Below are positions 9,616-18,093 of a stretch of DNA of 64,000 nucleotides, piece by piece (positions within the stretch are counted from its first letter, which is position 1; each line of letters begins with the position of its first letter). The DNA comes from Roseomonas xinghualingensis. GTDB taxonomy: Bacteria > Pseudomonadota > Alphaproteobacteria > Acetobacterales > Acetobacteraceae. The stretch is taken from assembly GCF_025791835.1 (NCBI RefSeq), contig NZ_JAOXLP010000004.1:178714-242713 (forward strand), written 5' to 3'. Both the position numbers and the translations under genes were made by a program. The notes under the pieces are model-generated. The model saw nothing but the letters and a program-made list of their open reading frames with translations. It had not been told where the DNA came from and did no database searches.

Positions 9616-10722
9616 ATGCTGCAACCCCCTCCCGCTGAGCCCGGAATGCGCGAGGAGGAGGTGGATACCCCTGCTCTTCTGCTCGATCTCGATGCCTTCG
9701 AAGCCAATCTGGACGCCATGGCGGCCCAGCTGGCTGGAACGGGAGCGAAGCTGCGTGCCCATGCGAAGACGCATAAGTCGGCGGTGATCGCGAATCTGCA
9801 GATGCGGCGGGGGGCGATCGGGCAATGCGTGCAGAAGGTGGCGGAGGCCGAGGCGCTGGCCTGGGGCGGCATCCCGGACATCCTCGTCTCCAACCAGGTG
9901 GTGGATCCGCGCAAGCTGCGGCGGCTGGCGGCGTTGTCGGGCATCTCGAAGGTTGCCGTCTGTACCGATGACGCGGCAGGGATCGATACCATCGCCGCGG
10001 TCGCCGAGGCGGCCGGGCGGCGGATGGAGGTGCTGGTGGAGATCGATGTGGGCGCCGGCCGCTGCGGCGTGGCGCCGGGGCCGGAAGCTGTGGCTCTGGC
10101 CGAGCGCATCGCGGCCTCCCCGCATCTGATCTTCGGCGGGCTCCAGGCCTATCATGGCAATGCCCAGCACAGGCGGAGCATCGAGGGGCGGCGTGCCGCC
10201 ATCGCCGGTGCAGCTGAGGGGGTGCGGCGGACATTGGAGCAGCTGCACCAGCGGGGCCTCCCCTGCCCCATCGTGGGCGGTGCGGGGACTGGCACCTATG
10301 AGCTGGAACTGGAAGCGGGGCTCTGGACCGAGATCCAGGCCGGTTCCTATGCCTTCATGGATGCGGATTACGCCGCCAACGGCCATCCCCCTGCCTTCCG
10401 GCAGAGCCTTTTCGTCCTGGCCCAGGTGATGTCGGCGCCGCGTGACGGGGTGGCGGTGCTGGATGCCGGGCACAAGGCCGTGGCGGTGGATTCCGGCCTG
10501 CCGCTGGTCTGGGAGCGCCCCGGGCTGCGGTATTCCGGCGCCTCGGATGAGCATGGGGCGCTGGTGGTGGAGGGCGCTGCACGGCCGAAGCTGGGTGAGC
10601 GGCTGCGGCTCGTGCCGGGGCATTGCGACCCGACGGTCGATCGCTACGACTGGTATGTCGGCATCCGGCGCGGCCGGGTGGAGTGCCTCTGGCCCGTTTC
10701 GGCGCGCGGCGGCATGGCCTGA
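9616..10722 (+). CDS. DSD1-family PLP enzyme (D-threonine / 3-hydroxy-D-aspartate aldolase-like)
   Basis: 368 residues with an alanine-racemase-type PLP barrel and the DSD1/D-threonine aldolase C-terminal domain. The VDTPALLLDLDAFEANL opening is followed by RAHAKTHKS, whose first lysine forms the Schiff base with PLP. GGAGTGTYE binds phosphate. The C-terminal PGHCDPTVDRYDW carries the HxC metal ligands of the D-threonine aldolase / D-serine dehydratase group. ATG at 9616 has GGAG 11 nt upstream; a GTG at 9604 is also open. Substrate could be D-threonine, D-serine or 3-hydroxyaspartate (the BhcC role); no other bhc gene is nearby, so the exact reaction is undecided. Confidence 0.87.
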   Translation: MLQPPPAEPGMREEEVDTPALLLDLDAFEANLDAMAAQLAGTGAKLRAHAKTHKSAVIANLQMRRGAIGQCVQKVAEAEALAWGGIPDILVSNQVVDPRKLRRLAALSGISKVAVCTDDAAGIDTIAAVAEAAGRRMEVLVEIDVGAGRCGVAPGPEAVALAERIAASPHLIFGGLQAYHGNAQHRRSIEGRRAAIAGAAEGVRRTLEQLHQRGLPCPIVGGAGTGTYELELEAGLWTEIQAGSYAFMDADYAANGHPPAFRQSLFVLAQVMSAPRDGVAVLDAGHKAVAVDSGLPLVWERPGLRYSGASDEHGALVVEGAARPKLGERLRLVPGHCDPTVDRYDWYVGIRRGRVECLWPVSARGGMA

Positions 10723-10742
10723 GGCAGGGCGCCTGAATCAAA

Positions 10743-10768
10743 AAGGGGGCCGGCGAACCGGCCCCCTT
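10743..10768 (-). terminator. Bidirectional hairpin between convergent genes
   Basis: An 11-bp perfect stem (AAGGGGGCCGG / CCGGCCCCCTT) with loop CGAA. Read on the minus strand it is followed by TTTTTGA, a good intrinsic terminator for the carboxypeptidase gene; on the plus strand the T tract is short (TTCCTC). Confidence 0.75.
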
Positions 10769-10803
10769 CCTCAATGGATCTGCCCGGGGATCTGCCCGGC
10801 GGC

Positions 10804-12063
10804 TCAACGGCGGGCGGGCGGCGCCTGCGGCTTGGTGCGGCGGGCAGCGGCGACGCGCACGAGGCGGCCGCCATCCCCCTGCTCCACGACCCGGCGCGTG
10901 CGCGCCGCGGCGGCGCGGGTACCGGCGCGCGGAGCGGGCTTGGCCACGGCGCGCACGGCGGGGCGGGCCCGAGCGGCGGCCACAACACGGCTGCGTGGCT
11001 CGGCCGCCCGGGGCGGGGCGGGGCGGGCGGTGCGCAACGCGACCTGGCGGATGTTCCCGCGCGGCGCGGATGCCACGGTTGCGGCACGCGCCCGGCCAGC
11101 GAAGGACGGGGCCCGGGCCATGGCGATTGCCGCCTCCGGAGCACGGGACGGGGCAACGCCAAGGCGGGAGAAGCCGTCATCCAGCAGCATGGCGGCGTGG
11201 CGGTCTCGCTCCACCCAGGAGGAGCCGCCGAAGACGGAGACGAAGACGCGCTGGCCGCCCCGCTGGGCGGAAACGACGTTGTTGAAGCCCGAGGCGTTGA
11301 TATAGCCGGTCTTCACCCCGTCCACGCCCTCATACTCGCTCAGCATGCGGTTATGGTTGCGGAAGGCATAATTGCCGCTGCGGATCCTGGCATTGCCGAA
11401 GAAGTGCCAGCGCTCCGGGAAATCCAGGTAGAGGCGGCGGCCAAGAGTGGCCATGTCCCGCGCCGTGGTGACCTGATCGAAATCCGGCAGGCCGGAGGCA
11501 TTTCGGAAGGTGGTGTTGGTCATGCCCAGCTGGCGCGCGCGCTGGGTCATCAACTGGGCGAAGCGCTCCTCCGAGCCGGCCAGGGCCTCGCCAACCGCTA
11601 CCGCCACGTCATTGGCGGACTTCATGGTCAGGGCGTAGATCGCCACCTCGACCGGGATGGTCATCCCCGGCGGGACACCCAGCTTGGAGGGTATCCGGCT
11701 GTTTGCCTCCTCGCTGATGTAAATGCGGCTGTTCATGGTGACGCGGCCTTCGCGCATCGCCTCGAACAGCATGTAGAGAGTCATCATCTTGGTCAGGGAG
11801 GCCGGATAGCGCGGCACGTCGGCATTGGCGCCGCCCAGGGCGTTGCCGGTGCGGCCATCCATGATGAAGGAGGCATAACGGTCGCTGCCGATCTGGGCGG
11901 CAGCGGGCTGCGCAGCCAGCAAAGCGGGGATCACCGCCAGGCCCAGGGCGGCAATCGAGCGTGCCTGCCTGGCCAGGGGCGAGATCGCCGACGGCAGGCC
12001 GAGTCTGCGCAGCCGCGCCAGACGAGGCCGCAAGCCGCGCCACGCGGTGACACCGTAAACCAT
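10804..12063 (-). CDS. D-alanyl-D-alanine carboxypeptidase (peptidase S11)
   Basis: 419 residues. After a signal peptide (SIAALGLAVIPALLAAQPAAA) comes a penicillin-binding-protein fold with the three active-site motifs: SLTK (nucleophilic serine), SAN, and KTG in VDGVKTGYI. It trims the terminal D-Ala from peptidoglycan pentapeptides in the periplasm. From about residue 310 the protein becomes a roughly 110-residue Ala/Arg/Pro-rich, strongly basic tail in place of the usual amphipathic membrane helix or SPOR domain. ATG at 12063 has AGGGGGA 7 nt upstream; longer in-frame extension lacks homology. Confidence 0.92.
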   Translation of the reverse strand: MVYGVTAWRGLRPRLARLRRLGLPSAISPLARQARSIAALGLAVIPALLAAQPAAAQIGSDRYASFIMDGRTGNALGGANADVPRYPASLTKMMTLYMLFEAMREGRVTMNSRIYISEEANSRIPSKLGVPPGMTIPVEVAIYALTMKSANDVAVAVGEALAGSEERFAQLMTQRARQLGMTNTTFRNASGLPDFDQVTTARDMATLGRRLYLDFPERWHFFGNARIRSGNYAFRNHNRMLSEYEGVDGVKTGYINASGFNNVVSAQRGGQRVFVSVFGGSSWVERDRHAAMLLDDGFSRLGVAPSRAPEAAIAMARAPSFAGRARAATVASAPRGNIRQVALRTARPAPPRAAEPRSRVVAAARARPAVRAVAKPAPRAGTRAAAARTRRVVEQGDGGRLVRVAAARRTKPQAPPARR

Positions 12064-12402
12064 GCAGCCATCCCCCTGCTTGCAGTCCCGCCTTGCGGGA
12101 TCGGCATCGTCTGCCCCAACCGGGCAGCGGGCACGGCCCCCCAGCCGTATCCTTGCGCTGACGATAAGGGATGCAGTGGTTGCATGTCTATCGGGCACCA
12201 CAAGAATTTCTCTTACCGGGCGGAAATCGCAGTATTTTTTCCCCCGCCCAGGAAGTTTCCGCCCGATTATGAAATTGTGATTGTGCACTGCAAAAAGTTC
12301 TGGACTAGCGATCGTTTCGGTGAGTACAAAAGTCATGTTGCAGCGCAGCATAGCTGTGGCGCCGATCATGGACTGCCGCAACGGACTTCCAGGAGATGTC
12401 AC
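12064..12402. promoter_or_regulatory. Divergent intergenic region with TGC-rich repeats upstream of phasin
   Basis: 339 nt between the carboxypeptidase start and the phasin start, with a visibly AT-richer core (12200-12330). Two TGC/GCA-rich partly palindromic elements, TTGTGCACTGCAAAAA (12281-12296) and TGTTGCAGCGCAGCA (12336-12350), sit about 55 nt apart on the phasin side. Alphaproteobacterial PhaR is known to bind TGC/GCA-type sequences near phasin genes, so they are candidate operators; this is inference. Confidence 0.4.
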
Positions 12403-12954
12403 ATGGCCAATCAGCCCCCGAAGATTGCCCGCATTACGTCTGACACCGTGAGCAGCATCAGCGACGCCGCCGACACCGCCACCACTCAGGCAACCCAGGC
12501 CACCAACCAGGCTGCTTCCTTCGCCGCCGCTGGCACGAGCCAGATGCGCACCGCCATGGAGCGCAGCATGGAGCAGGCCAGCAAGGCCGCCGAGGGTAGC
12601 ATGAAGGCCGCCCAGGAACTCGCCGAGTTCTCGCGCGGCAATGCCGAGGTTCTCGCCCAGGTGGCGCAAACCTGGATGAGCGGCTCGCAGGATATCAGCC
12701 GCCAGGCCTTCGCCTTCGCCCAGTCCCTGACGGACCATGCCCTGGAGAGCGCGCGCGCCCTCTCCGGCGTGAAGAGCCTGAAGGAGGCCGCCGAGATCCA
12801 GACGACCTATGCGCGTGGCACGCTGGACCGCGTGATCTCTGAGACTGCGAAGCTCCAGGAGGCCTCCTACCGCCTCGCCGAGCAGGTGGCGGCCCCGGTG
12901 ACCCAGCGCATGACCCTGGCCGTCGAGCGCGCGGCCAAGCCGCTCGCCGCCTGA
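12403..12954 (+). CDS. Phasin family protein
   Basis: 183 residues, Phasin_2 type. Residues 20-60 are Ala/Thr/Gln-rich, followed by long amphipathic helices (MKAAQELAEFSRGNAEVLAQ, WMSGSQDISRQAFAFAQSLT) that coat polyhydroxyalkanoate granules. ATG has AGGAGA 7 nt upstream. It stands alone and is followed by strong hairpins, so it is probably monocistronic and abundantly expressed. No PHA synthase is in the window. Confidence 0.9.
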   Translation: MANQPPKIARITSDTVSSISDAADTATTQATQATNQAASFAAAGTSQMRTAMERSMEQASKAAEGSMKAAQELAEFSRGNAEVLAQVAQTWMSGSQDISRQAFAFAQSLTDHALESARALSGVKSLKEAAEIQTTYARGTLDRVISETAKLQEASYRLAEQVAAPVTQRMTLAVERAAKPLAA

Positions 12955-12961
12955 TCCCCCT

Positions 12962-12995
12962 GGGCTGGCCGGCGGCGATACCCGCCGGCCAGCCC
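12962..12995 (+). repeat. Perfect 14-bp inverted repeat after phasin gene
   Basis: GGGCTGGCCGGCGG and its exact complement separated by CGATAC, starting 7 nt after the phasin stop. There is no T tract, so it may protect the 3' end of the transcript or act as part of a double terminator with the next hairpin. Confidence 0.6.
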
Positions 12996-13004
12996 AACCC
13001 GACG

Positions 13005-13048
13005 AGCCCCGCTCCCCTGCCCCTTCCGGGCCGGTGGGCGGGGCTTTT
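13005..13048 (+). terminator. Intrinsic terminator after phasin
   Basis: AGCCCCGC pairs with GCGGGGCT around a GC-rich apical region and is followed directly by TTTT (13045-13048). Confidence 0.7.
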
Positions 13049-13248
13049 CGCGTTTCGGCCATGCACCCAGACCCTGGCGCGAGCACGGGTTGCACCCCAT
13101 ATCTGGCCTGTGCGAGGCGGGGCGCGTGATGCGCGCGAGGCTTCACCTCGCGTGACACGATCCGATATTCTTACCTCCGGATAATTTCAGCGCAGCGGGC
13201 GCGGCTTACCCTTGGCAAGCCAGCGATCCGTGAGACCATGGCAGGGCG

Positions 13249-13665
13249 ATGAGCAAGCAGGACAGGCGCCCGAGAGGCAATCAGGGCAATACCCCCGAAG
13301 ATCCCGGCAAGGGTGGCAACGAGCCCACGCGGCCCAACGGGCCGCCGGGTGGCGGCGCCGGTGAGGGCGGCCCCGTAACCGGGGTCGTGGTCAAGGCGCG
13401 TCCCCGCACGCGCAAGCCGACCATGTACAAGGTGCTGATGCTCAACGACGACTACACGCCGATGGAGTTCGTCGTGCATGTGCTGGAGCGCTTCTTCCAG
13501 AAGAACCGGGACGAGGCGACCCGCATCATGCTGCATGTCCACCGGCGGGGCGTCGGGGTGTGCGGGGTGTTCACCTATGAGGTTGCGGAGACCAAGGTGA
13601 CTCAGGTGATGGACTTGGCGCGGCAGAACCAGCACCCTCTGCAGTGCACGATTGAGAAAGAATGA
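13249..13665 (+). CDS. clpS: ATP-dependent Clp protease adaptor ClpS
   Basis: 138 residues. Residues 1-50 are a disordered Gly/Pro/Asn-rich extension; the conserved core starts at [20 protein letters not shown], where [11 protein letters not shown] carries the N-degron-binding aspartates, and continues through [20 protein letters not shown]. It delivers N-end-rule substrates to ClpA. clpA follows after 183 nt. Confidence 0.95.
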   Translation: MSKQDRRPRGNQGNTPEDPGKGGNEPTRPNGPPGGGAGEGGPVTGVVVKARPRTRKPTMYKVLMLNDDYTPMEFVVHVLERFFQKNRDEATRIMLHVHRRGVGVCGVFTYEVAETKVTQVMDLARQNQHPLQCTIEKE

Positions 13666-13848
13666 CCCGCCGATCCAAGATAGCGCCTGTCGGCACTGAT
13701 ACATCGCGTAACCGACCGATCCCCTCCGCGTTCGGGGATTCGAACACAATATTGATGTTTTGCGTACGGCCGCCCCAAGCTCGGCGTCCAGGTGGACGCC
13801 CAGACGGGAGATCCCGGCGGCCGATAAGACAGGGGAGCGTCGACTGAC

Positions 13849-16215
13849 ATGCTGTCCCGTAACCTAGAACAGACGCTCCACCGCGCCCTCGGCCTGGCCA
13901 GCGAGCGCCGGCATGAATATGCCACGCTCGAACACCTGCTGCTCAGCCTCGCGGAAGATACGGATGCGACGACTGTCCTCCGCGCCTGTGGCGTGGATGT
14001 GGACAAGCTCAAGCGCGACCTGGCCGAGTTCCTGGACAAGGATCTGGCTGGGCTGGTGACTGACCGCGGGGGCGATCCGAAGCCGACCGCCGGCTTTCAG
14101 CGGGTGGTCCAGCGCGCTGCGATCCACGTGCAGTCCTCGGGCCGCGACGAGGTAACCGGTGCCAATGTGCTGGTTGCCCTCTTCAGCGAGCGCGAGAGCC
14201 ATGCCGTCTACTTCCTGCAGCTGCAGGACATGACGCGGCTGGATGCGGTCAACTTCATCTCCCACGGCATCGCCAAGGCCCCCGGCCGCAGCCAGACGCG
14301 CCCTGTGCAGGGCAATGCTGGCAAGGATGGCGAGGGCCAGGACGAGGGCCGTGGCGGCGAGGAGCGGCGCGAGGGCGGCCAGAAGCGGGGCGGCGACGCG
14401 CTGTCCAACTACTGCGTCAATCTCAACAAGAAGGCCGTCCAGGGTAAGATCGATCCGCTGATCGGGCGCGCCGAGGAGATCGAGCGCACCATCCAGATCC
14501 TCTGCCGCCGGACCAAGAACAACCCGCTCTACGTGGGTGACCCGGGCGTGGGCAAGACCGCCATCGCCGAGGGCCTGGCCAAGCGGATCATCGAGGAGGA
14601 CGTGCCTGAGGTCCTGCTCAAGTCCACCATCTATGCGCTGGACATGGGCAGCCTTCTGGCCGGCACCCGCTATCGCGGTGATTTCGAGGAGCGGCTGAAG
14701 GCCGTGGTGAACGAGCTGGAGCAGCAGCCGGGCGCCATCCTCTTCATCGACGAGATCCACACGGTGATCGGCGCCGGCGCGACCAGCGGCGGAGCGATGG
14801 ACGCCTCCAACCTGCTGAAGCCGGCCCTGGCCCAGGGCACGCTGCGCTGCATCGGCTCCACCACCTACAAGGAGTACCGGCAGCACTTCGAGAAGGACCG
14901 GGCGCTGGTCCGCCGCTTCCAGAAGATCGACGTCAACGAGCCGTCGGTCGAGGATGCGGTGAAGATCCTGACCGGGCTGAAGCCCAACTACGAGAAGCAC
15001 CACAAGGTGAAGTACACGCCGGAGGCGATCCGTGCGGCGGTGGAGCTCTCGGCCAAGTACATCCATGACCGCAAGCTGCCCGACAAGGCGATCGACGTGA
15101 TCGACGAGGTCGGCGCGAGCCGGATGCTGCTGCCCGAGAACAAGCGCCGCAAGACGGTCACGCTGAAGGATGTGGAGGATATCGTCGCGAAGATCGCGCG
15201 GATCCCACCCAAGTCCGTCTCGACCGACGACAAGGAGACGCTCAAGAACCTGGAGCGTGACCTGAAGGCGATGGTCTTCGGTCAGGACAAGGCGATCGAG
15301 GCCCTTTCGGCCGCGATCAAGCTGTCCCGCGCCGGGCTGCGCGATCCGGAGAAGCCGATCGGCAACTACCTCTTCTCGGGCCCTACGGGCGTCGGCAAGA
15401 CGGAGGTGGCCAAGCAGCTCTCCAAGACGCTCGGCATCGAGTTGGTCCGCTTCGACATGTCCGAGTACATGGAGCGGCACAGCATCAGCCGGCTGATCGG
15501 CGCGCCGCCGGGCTATGTGGGCTTCGACCAGGGTGGCCTGCTGACCGACAGCATCGACCAGCACCCGCATGCCGTGCTCCTGCTCGATGAGATCGAGAAG
15601 GCGCATCAGGATCTCTACAACATCCTGCTGCAGGTGATGGACCACGGGAAGCTGACGGACCACAACGGCAAGACGGTCGATTTCCGCAACGTCATCCTCA
15701 TCATGACCACCAATGCGGGTGCCTCCGACATGGCCAAGCCCGCCATCGGCTTCGGCCGCGAGGCCCGGGAGGGTGAAGACGAGGAGGCGGTGAAGCGGCT
15801 GTTCACGCCGGAGTTCCGCAACCGCCTGGATGCCGTGGTGCCCTTCGCCGGGCTGACGCCGGAGATCGTGGGCAGCGTCGTCGAGAAGTTCGTGATGCAG
15901 CTGGAGGCTCAGCTGGCGGATCGGAACGTGACGATCGAGCTGTCCTCGGCCGCCAAGGAGTGGCTGGCGGAGAAGGGCTACGACCGGCTCTATGGCGCGC
16001 GTCCGCTGGCTCGCGTGATCCAGGAGTACATCAAGAAGCCGCTGGCCGAGGAACTGCTCTTCGGCAAGCTGGTGAAGGGTGGCTCGGTCAAAGCGGGCCT
16101 GAAGGATGGCGCACTGAGCTTCGACATCGCCGAGGCGCCGCCGCCGGCCCTGCCCAAGCCCGATGAGGGCTCGGGCGATGGTGAGGCGGAGCGGGAGCCG
16201 GAGGCGGCTGGCTGA
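13849..16215 (+). CDS. clpA: ATP-dependent Clp protease ATP-binding subunit ClpA
   Basis: 788 residues. The N-domain (1-150) binds ClpS; an unusually Gly/Glu/Arg-rich linker spans about 150-180; AAA1 has Walker A GDPGVGKT at residue 231 and [15 protein letters not shown]2 has [11 protein letters not shown] at residue 511 and [10 protein letters not shown]. The IGL/IGF-type ClpP-docking loop region (AIGFGRE) lies in AAA2. It unfolds substrates and threads them into ClpP. A 905-codon open frame antisense to it is a codon-bias artefact. Confidence 0.97.
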   Translation: MLSRNLEQTLHRALGLASERRHEYATLEHLLLSLAEDTDATTVLRACGVDVDKLKRDLAEFLDKDLAGLVTDRGGDPKPTAGFQRVVQRAAIHVQSSGRDEVTGANVLVALFSERESHAVYFLQLQDMTRLDAVNFISHGIAKAPGRSQTRPVQGNAGKDGEGQDEGRGGEERREGGQKRGGDALSNYCVNLNKKAVQGKIDPLIGRAEEIERTIQILCRRTKNNPLYVGDPGVGKTAIAEGLAKRIIEEDVPEVLLKSTIYALDMGSLLAGTRYRGDFEERLKAVVNELEQQPGAILFIDEIHTVIGAGATSGGAMDASNLLKPALAQGTLRCIGSTTYKEYRQHFEKDRALVRRFQKIDVNEPSVEDAVKILTGLKPNYEKHHKVKYTPEAIRAAVELSAKYIHDRKLPDKAIDVIDEVGASRMLLPENKRRKTVTLKDVEDIVAKIARIPPKSVSTDDKETLKNLERDLKAMVFGQDKAIEALSAAIKLSRAGLRDPEKPIGNYLFSGPTGVGKTEVAKQLSKTLGIELVRFDMSEYMERHSISRLIGAPPGYVGFDQGGLLTDSIDQHPHAVLLLDEIEKAHQDLYNILLQVMDHGKLTDHNGKTVDFRNVILIMTTNAGASDMAKPAIGFGREAREGEDEEAVKRLFTPEFRNRLDAVVPFAGLTPEIVGSVVEKFVMQLEAQLADRNVTIELSSAAKEWLAEKGYDRLYGARPLARVIQEYIKKPLAEELLFGKLVKGGSVKAGLKDGALSFDIAEAPPPALPKPDEGSGDGEAEREPEAAG

Positions 16216-16246
16216 CCGGCCGGCGCTCTGCCCTGATGGATTGATG

Positions 16247-16285
16247 GCTGGCGGGCGGGAGAAATCCCGCCCGCCAGCTTTTTTT
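16247..16285 (+). terminator. Intrinsic terminator after clpA
   Basis: Perfect 14-bp stem GCTGGCGGGCGGGA / TCCCGCCCGCCAGC with loop GAAA, then seven T residues. Confidence 0.92.
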
Positions 16286-16309
16286 GTGCCTTCGTCCTGG
16301 AAGTTGCCG

Positions 16310-17194
16310 TCAGGCGAGGAGGTCGCGCGCCCGGAGAAGTGATGACCGCGCCTCCGGGCCCAGCTTCGGGAACTGGAGGTCGAGGGCCTCCATCGCCTCG
16401 GCCACGGCCTCCGCCACCAGAAGGCGGGCCAGCCATTTGCGATCCGCCGGGATGACGAACCACGGGGCATGTGGCGCGGCGGTCGCACGGATCGCCTCGT
16501 CATAGGCGGCCAGGTACTCGCTGCGCCGCGCCCGGTCGGCGATGTCGCCGGCCTGGAACTTCCAGTTCTTCGCGGGCTCATCGATGCGGGCCAGCAGCCG
16601 CTGGCGCTGCTCCTCCTCGCCGAGATGGAGGTAGAACTTCAGGATCAGCATGCCCTGACGCGCCAGGTAGCGCTCATGCGCGGCGATGTCCTCCAGCCGC
16701 TCCGCCCAGATCCGCGGGCCGACCAGCGTGGCCGGCAGGGGCGCGGCCTGGAGGATCGATGGCTGCACCCGCGCCACCAGCACCTCCTCATACCAGGAGC
16801 GGTTGTGCACGCCGATGCGCCCGCGCCGTGGCAGGGCGATGTTGTGGCGCCAGAGGAAGTCATGCGCGCGTTCCCGCGTGCTGGGCGCGCCGAAGGATTC
16901 CACCTGCACGCCCTGTGGGTTCACGCCGGAGAAGACATGCTTGATGGCGCCGTCCTTCCCCGCCGCGTCGGGCGCCTGAAAGATGCAAAGGACCGACCAG
17001 CGGGCATCGGCATAGAGGCGCTCCTGCTGGTCCGAGATGCGGGAGACAGCCTCCTTCAGTGCCTCGTTGCCTTGCTGCTTGTCGAGACCGAGATCGCCGT
17101 CGTCATCGGTGCGGCGGCCGGCAAGGGTGAAGCTGGCGCCATCGGTGACGCGGCATGCGGCAACGAAGTCGCGAAGGGGGTGCTGGGGGATCAT
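16310..17194 (-). CDS. Polyphosphate kinase 2 family protein
   Basis: 294 residues, single PPK2 domain. Walker A-type APDAAGKDGAIKHV is near residue 75, GVNPQGVQVESFGAPST follows, and HNRSWYEEVLVARV corresponds to the Walker B/lid region. PPK2 enzymes transfer phosphate between polyphosphate and nucleoside mono- or diphosphates. The start at 17194 (MIPQHPLRD) has GGGAG upstream; the open frame extends 57 codons further into the neighbouring gene without homology. It is the last gene of the long minus-strand run. Which class (I, II or III) is not decidable by eye. Confidence 0.9.
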   Translation of the reverse strand: MIPQHPLRDFVAACRVTDGASFTLAGRRTDDDGDLGLDKQQGNEALKEAVSRISDQQERLYADARWSVLCIFQAPDAAGKDGAIKHVFSGVNPQGVQVESFGAPSTRERAHDFLWRHNIALPRRGRIGVHNRSWYEEVLVARVQPSILQAAPLPATLVGPRIWAERLEDIAAHERYLARQGMLILKFYLHLGEEEQRQRLLARIDEPAKNWKFQAGDIADRARRSEYLAAYDEAIRATAAPHAPWFVIPADRKWLARLLVAEAVAEAMEALDLQFPKLGPEARSSLLRARDLLA

Positions 17195-17240
17195 GGCTTG
17201 CTCCCGTGCAGGATTTGCGATCTCCCAACGCGCCAGCGCG

Positions 17241-18083
17241 TCAGGGGATGTCCAGCACCACGCTGACGGGGCAGTGGTCGGAGAGGCGCTTGCGCCACTC
17301 GGGCTGGCGTTCGGTATAGACCAGGACGCGCAGGCTGTTCGGAACCGCCCAGTCGCGGGCGGCACCGCCCAGCAGGATATGGTCGATGAAAGGCCGCCCT
17401 CCCCAGCAGGGGTTGGAGCGGCCGGCGGTGGCGCGGGTAAGCGGGGCGGCGCGTTCCAGCATGGGCAGGATCAGCGGATCGCGGTCGAAGCGGCGATTGA
17501 AGTCGCCCGCGATGGCGAAGGCCTCCCCGGCCTTGCGGCGCGCCTCGATCCAATCGGCGATGATTTCGGCCTGGCGGGCGATGTTGTCGCAGTCGCGACC
17601 GCGGTCATCGGGCTCCCGGCATCCGGCCTTCAGGTGAAGGGAGAGGATTCGCAGAGACGACCGCCCCTCCCCCACGGTCACGTCCACGCCGCGGCGGAGA
17701 GAGAAGCGGGCGCCGGCGTTCAGGTCCAGCGCGGCGAGATCCGGGTTCTGCCGGGCGGGAATGTTGCGGCGGACAGCGATGCCGCTGCGCTGCACGTCAC
17801 GCTCATCGGGGAAGAAGAAGCGCCATTCGGCGGGATCGAGGATGAGAGCGGCGCCTTCGGGGCCGTCCACCTCCTGCAGGGCGATGACATCGGCGGCCAG
17901 GCGGTCGGCATAGCCGCGCAGGCGGGCGAGATCGCCGCGGCTGCGGGATTTCAGGTTCCGGGGAAGGTTCCGGTTCCCATCTTCCCGCGTTGTGAGCCAG
18001 GCCACATTCCAGGTGGCGAGCTTCAGCTCCGCCGCGGTGACAGGGGTGGCGAGGAGAAGGAGGGCGAGGAGCACGCGAATCAT
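17241..18083 (-). CDS. Secreted endonuclease/exonuclease/phosphatase family protein
   Basis: 280 residues. Signal peptide MIRVLLALLLLATPVTAAE, then LKLATWNVAWL (the Asn of the EEP active site), DVIALQEVDG (metal-binding Glu), LHLKAG, AIAGDFNRRF (Asp/Asn pair) and RLSDHCPVSVVL (catalytic Asp-His). All key residues of the DNase I/exonuclease III/phosphatase fold are present, so the enzyme should be active, in the periplasm or outside the cell. Substrate unknown. Starts 10 nt after the upstream gene stop. Confidence 0.88.
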   Translation of the reverse strand: MIRVLLALLLLATPVTAAELKLATWNVAWLTTREDGNRNLPRNLKSRSRGDLARLRGYADRLAADVIALQEVDGPEGAALILDPAEWRFFFPDERDVQRSGIAVRRNIPARQNPDLAALDLNAGARFSLRRGVDVTVGEGRSSLRILSLHLKAGCREPDDRGRDCDNIARQAEIIADWIEARRKAGEAFAIAGDFNRRFDRDPLILPMLERAAPLTRATAGRSNPCWGGRPFIDHILLGGAARDWAVPNSLRVLVYTERQPEWRKRLSDHCPVSVVLDIP

Positions 18084-18093
18084 GGGCGTGCTT

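Noticed and set aside
13735..13755. Second TTCGAA-containing stretch resembling a T-arm
   Set aside because: The flanking 5 nt do not pair and there is no cloverleaf.
13864..16581. 905-codon open frame antisense to clpA
   Set aside because: Sits opposite intact clpA motifs; long antisense frames are expected from the GC-rich third-position bias here.
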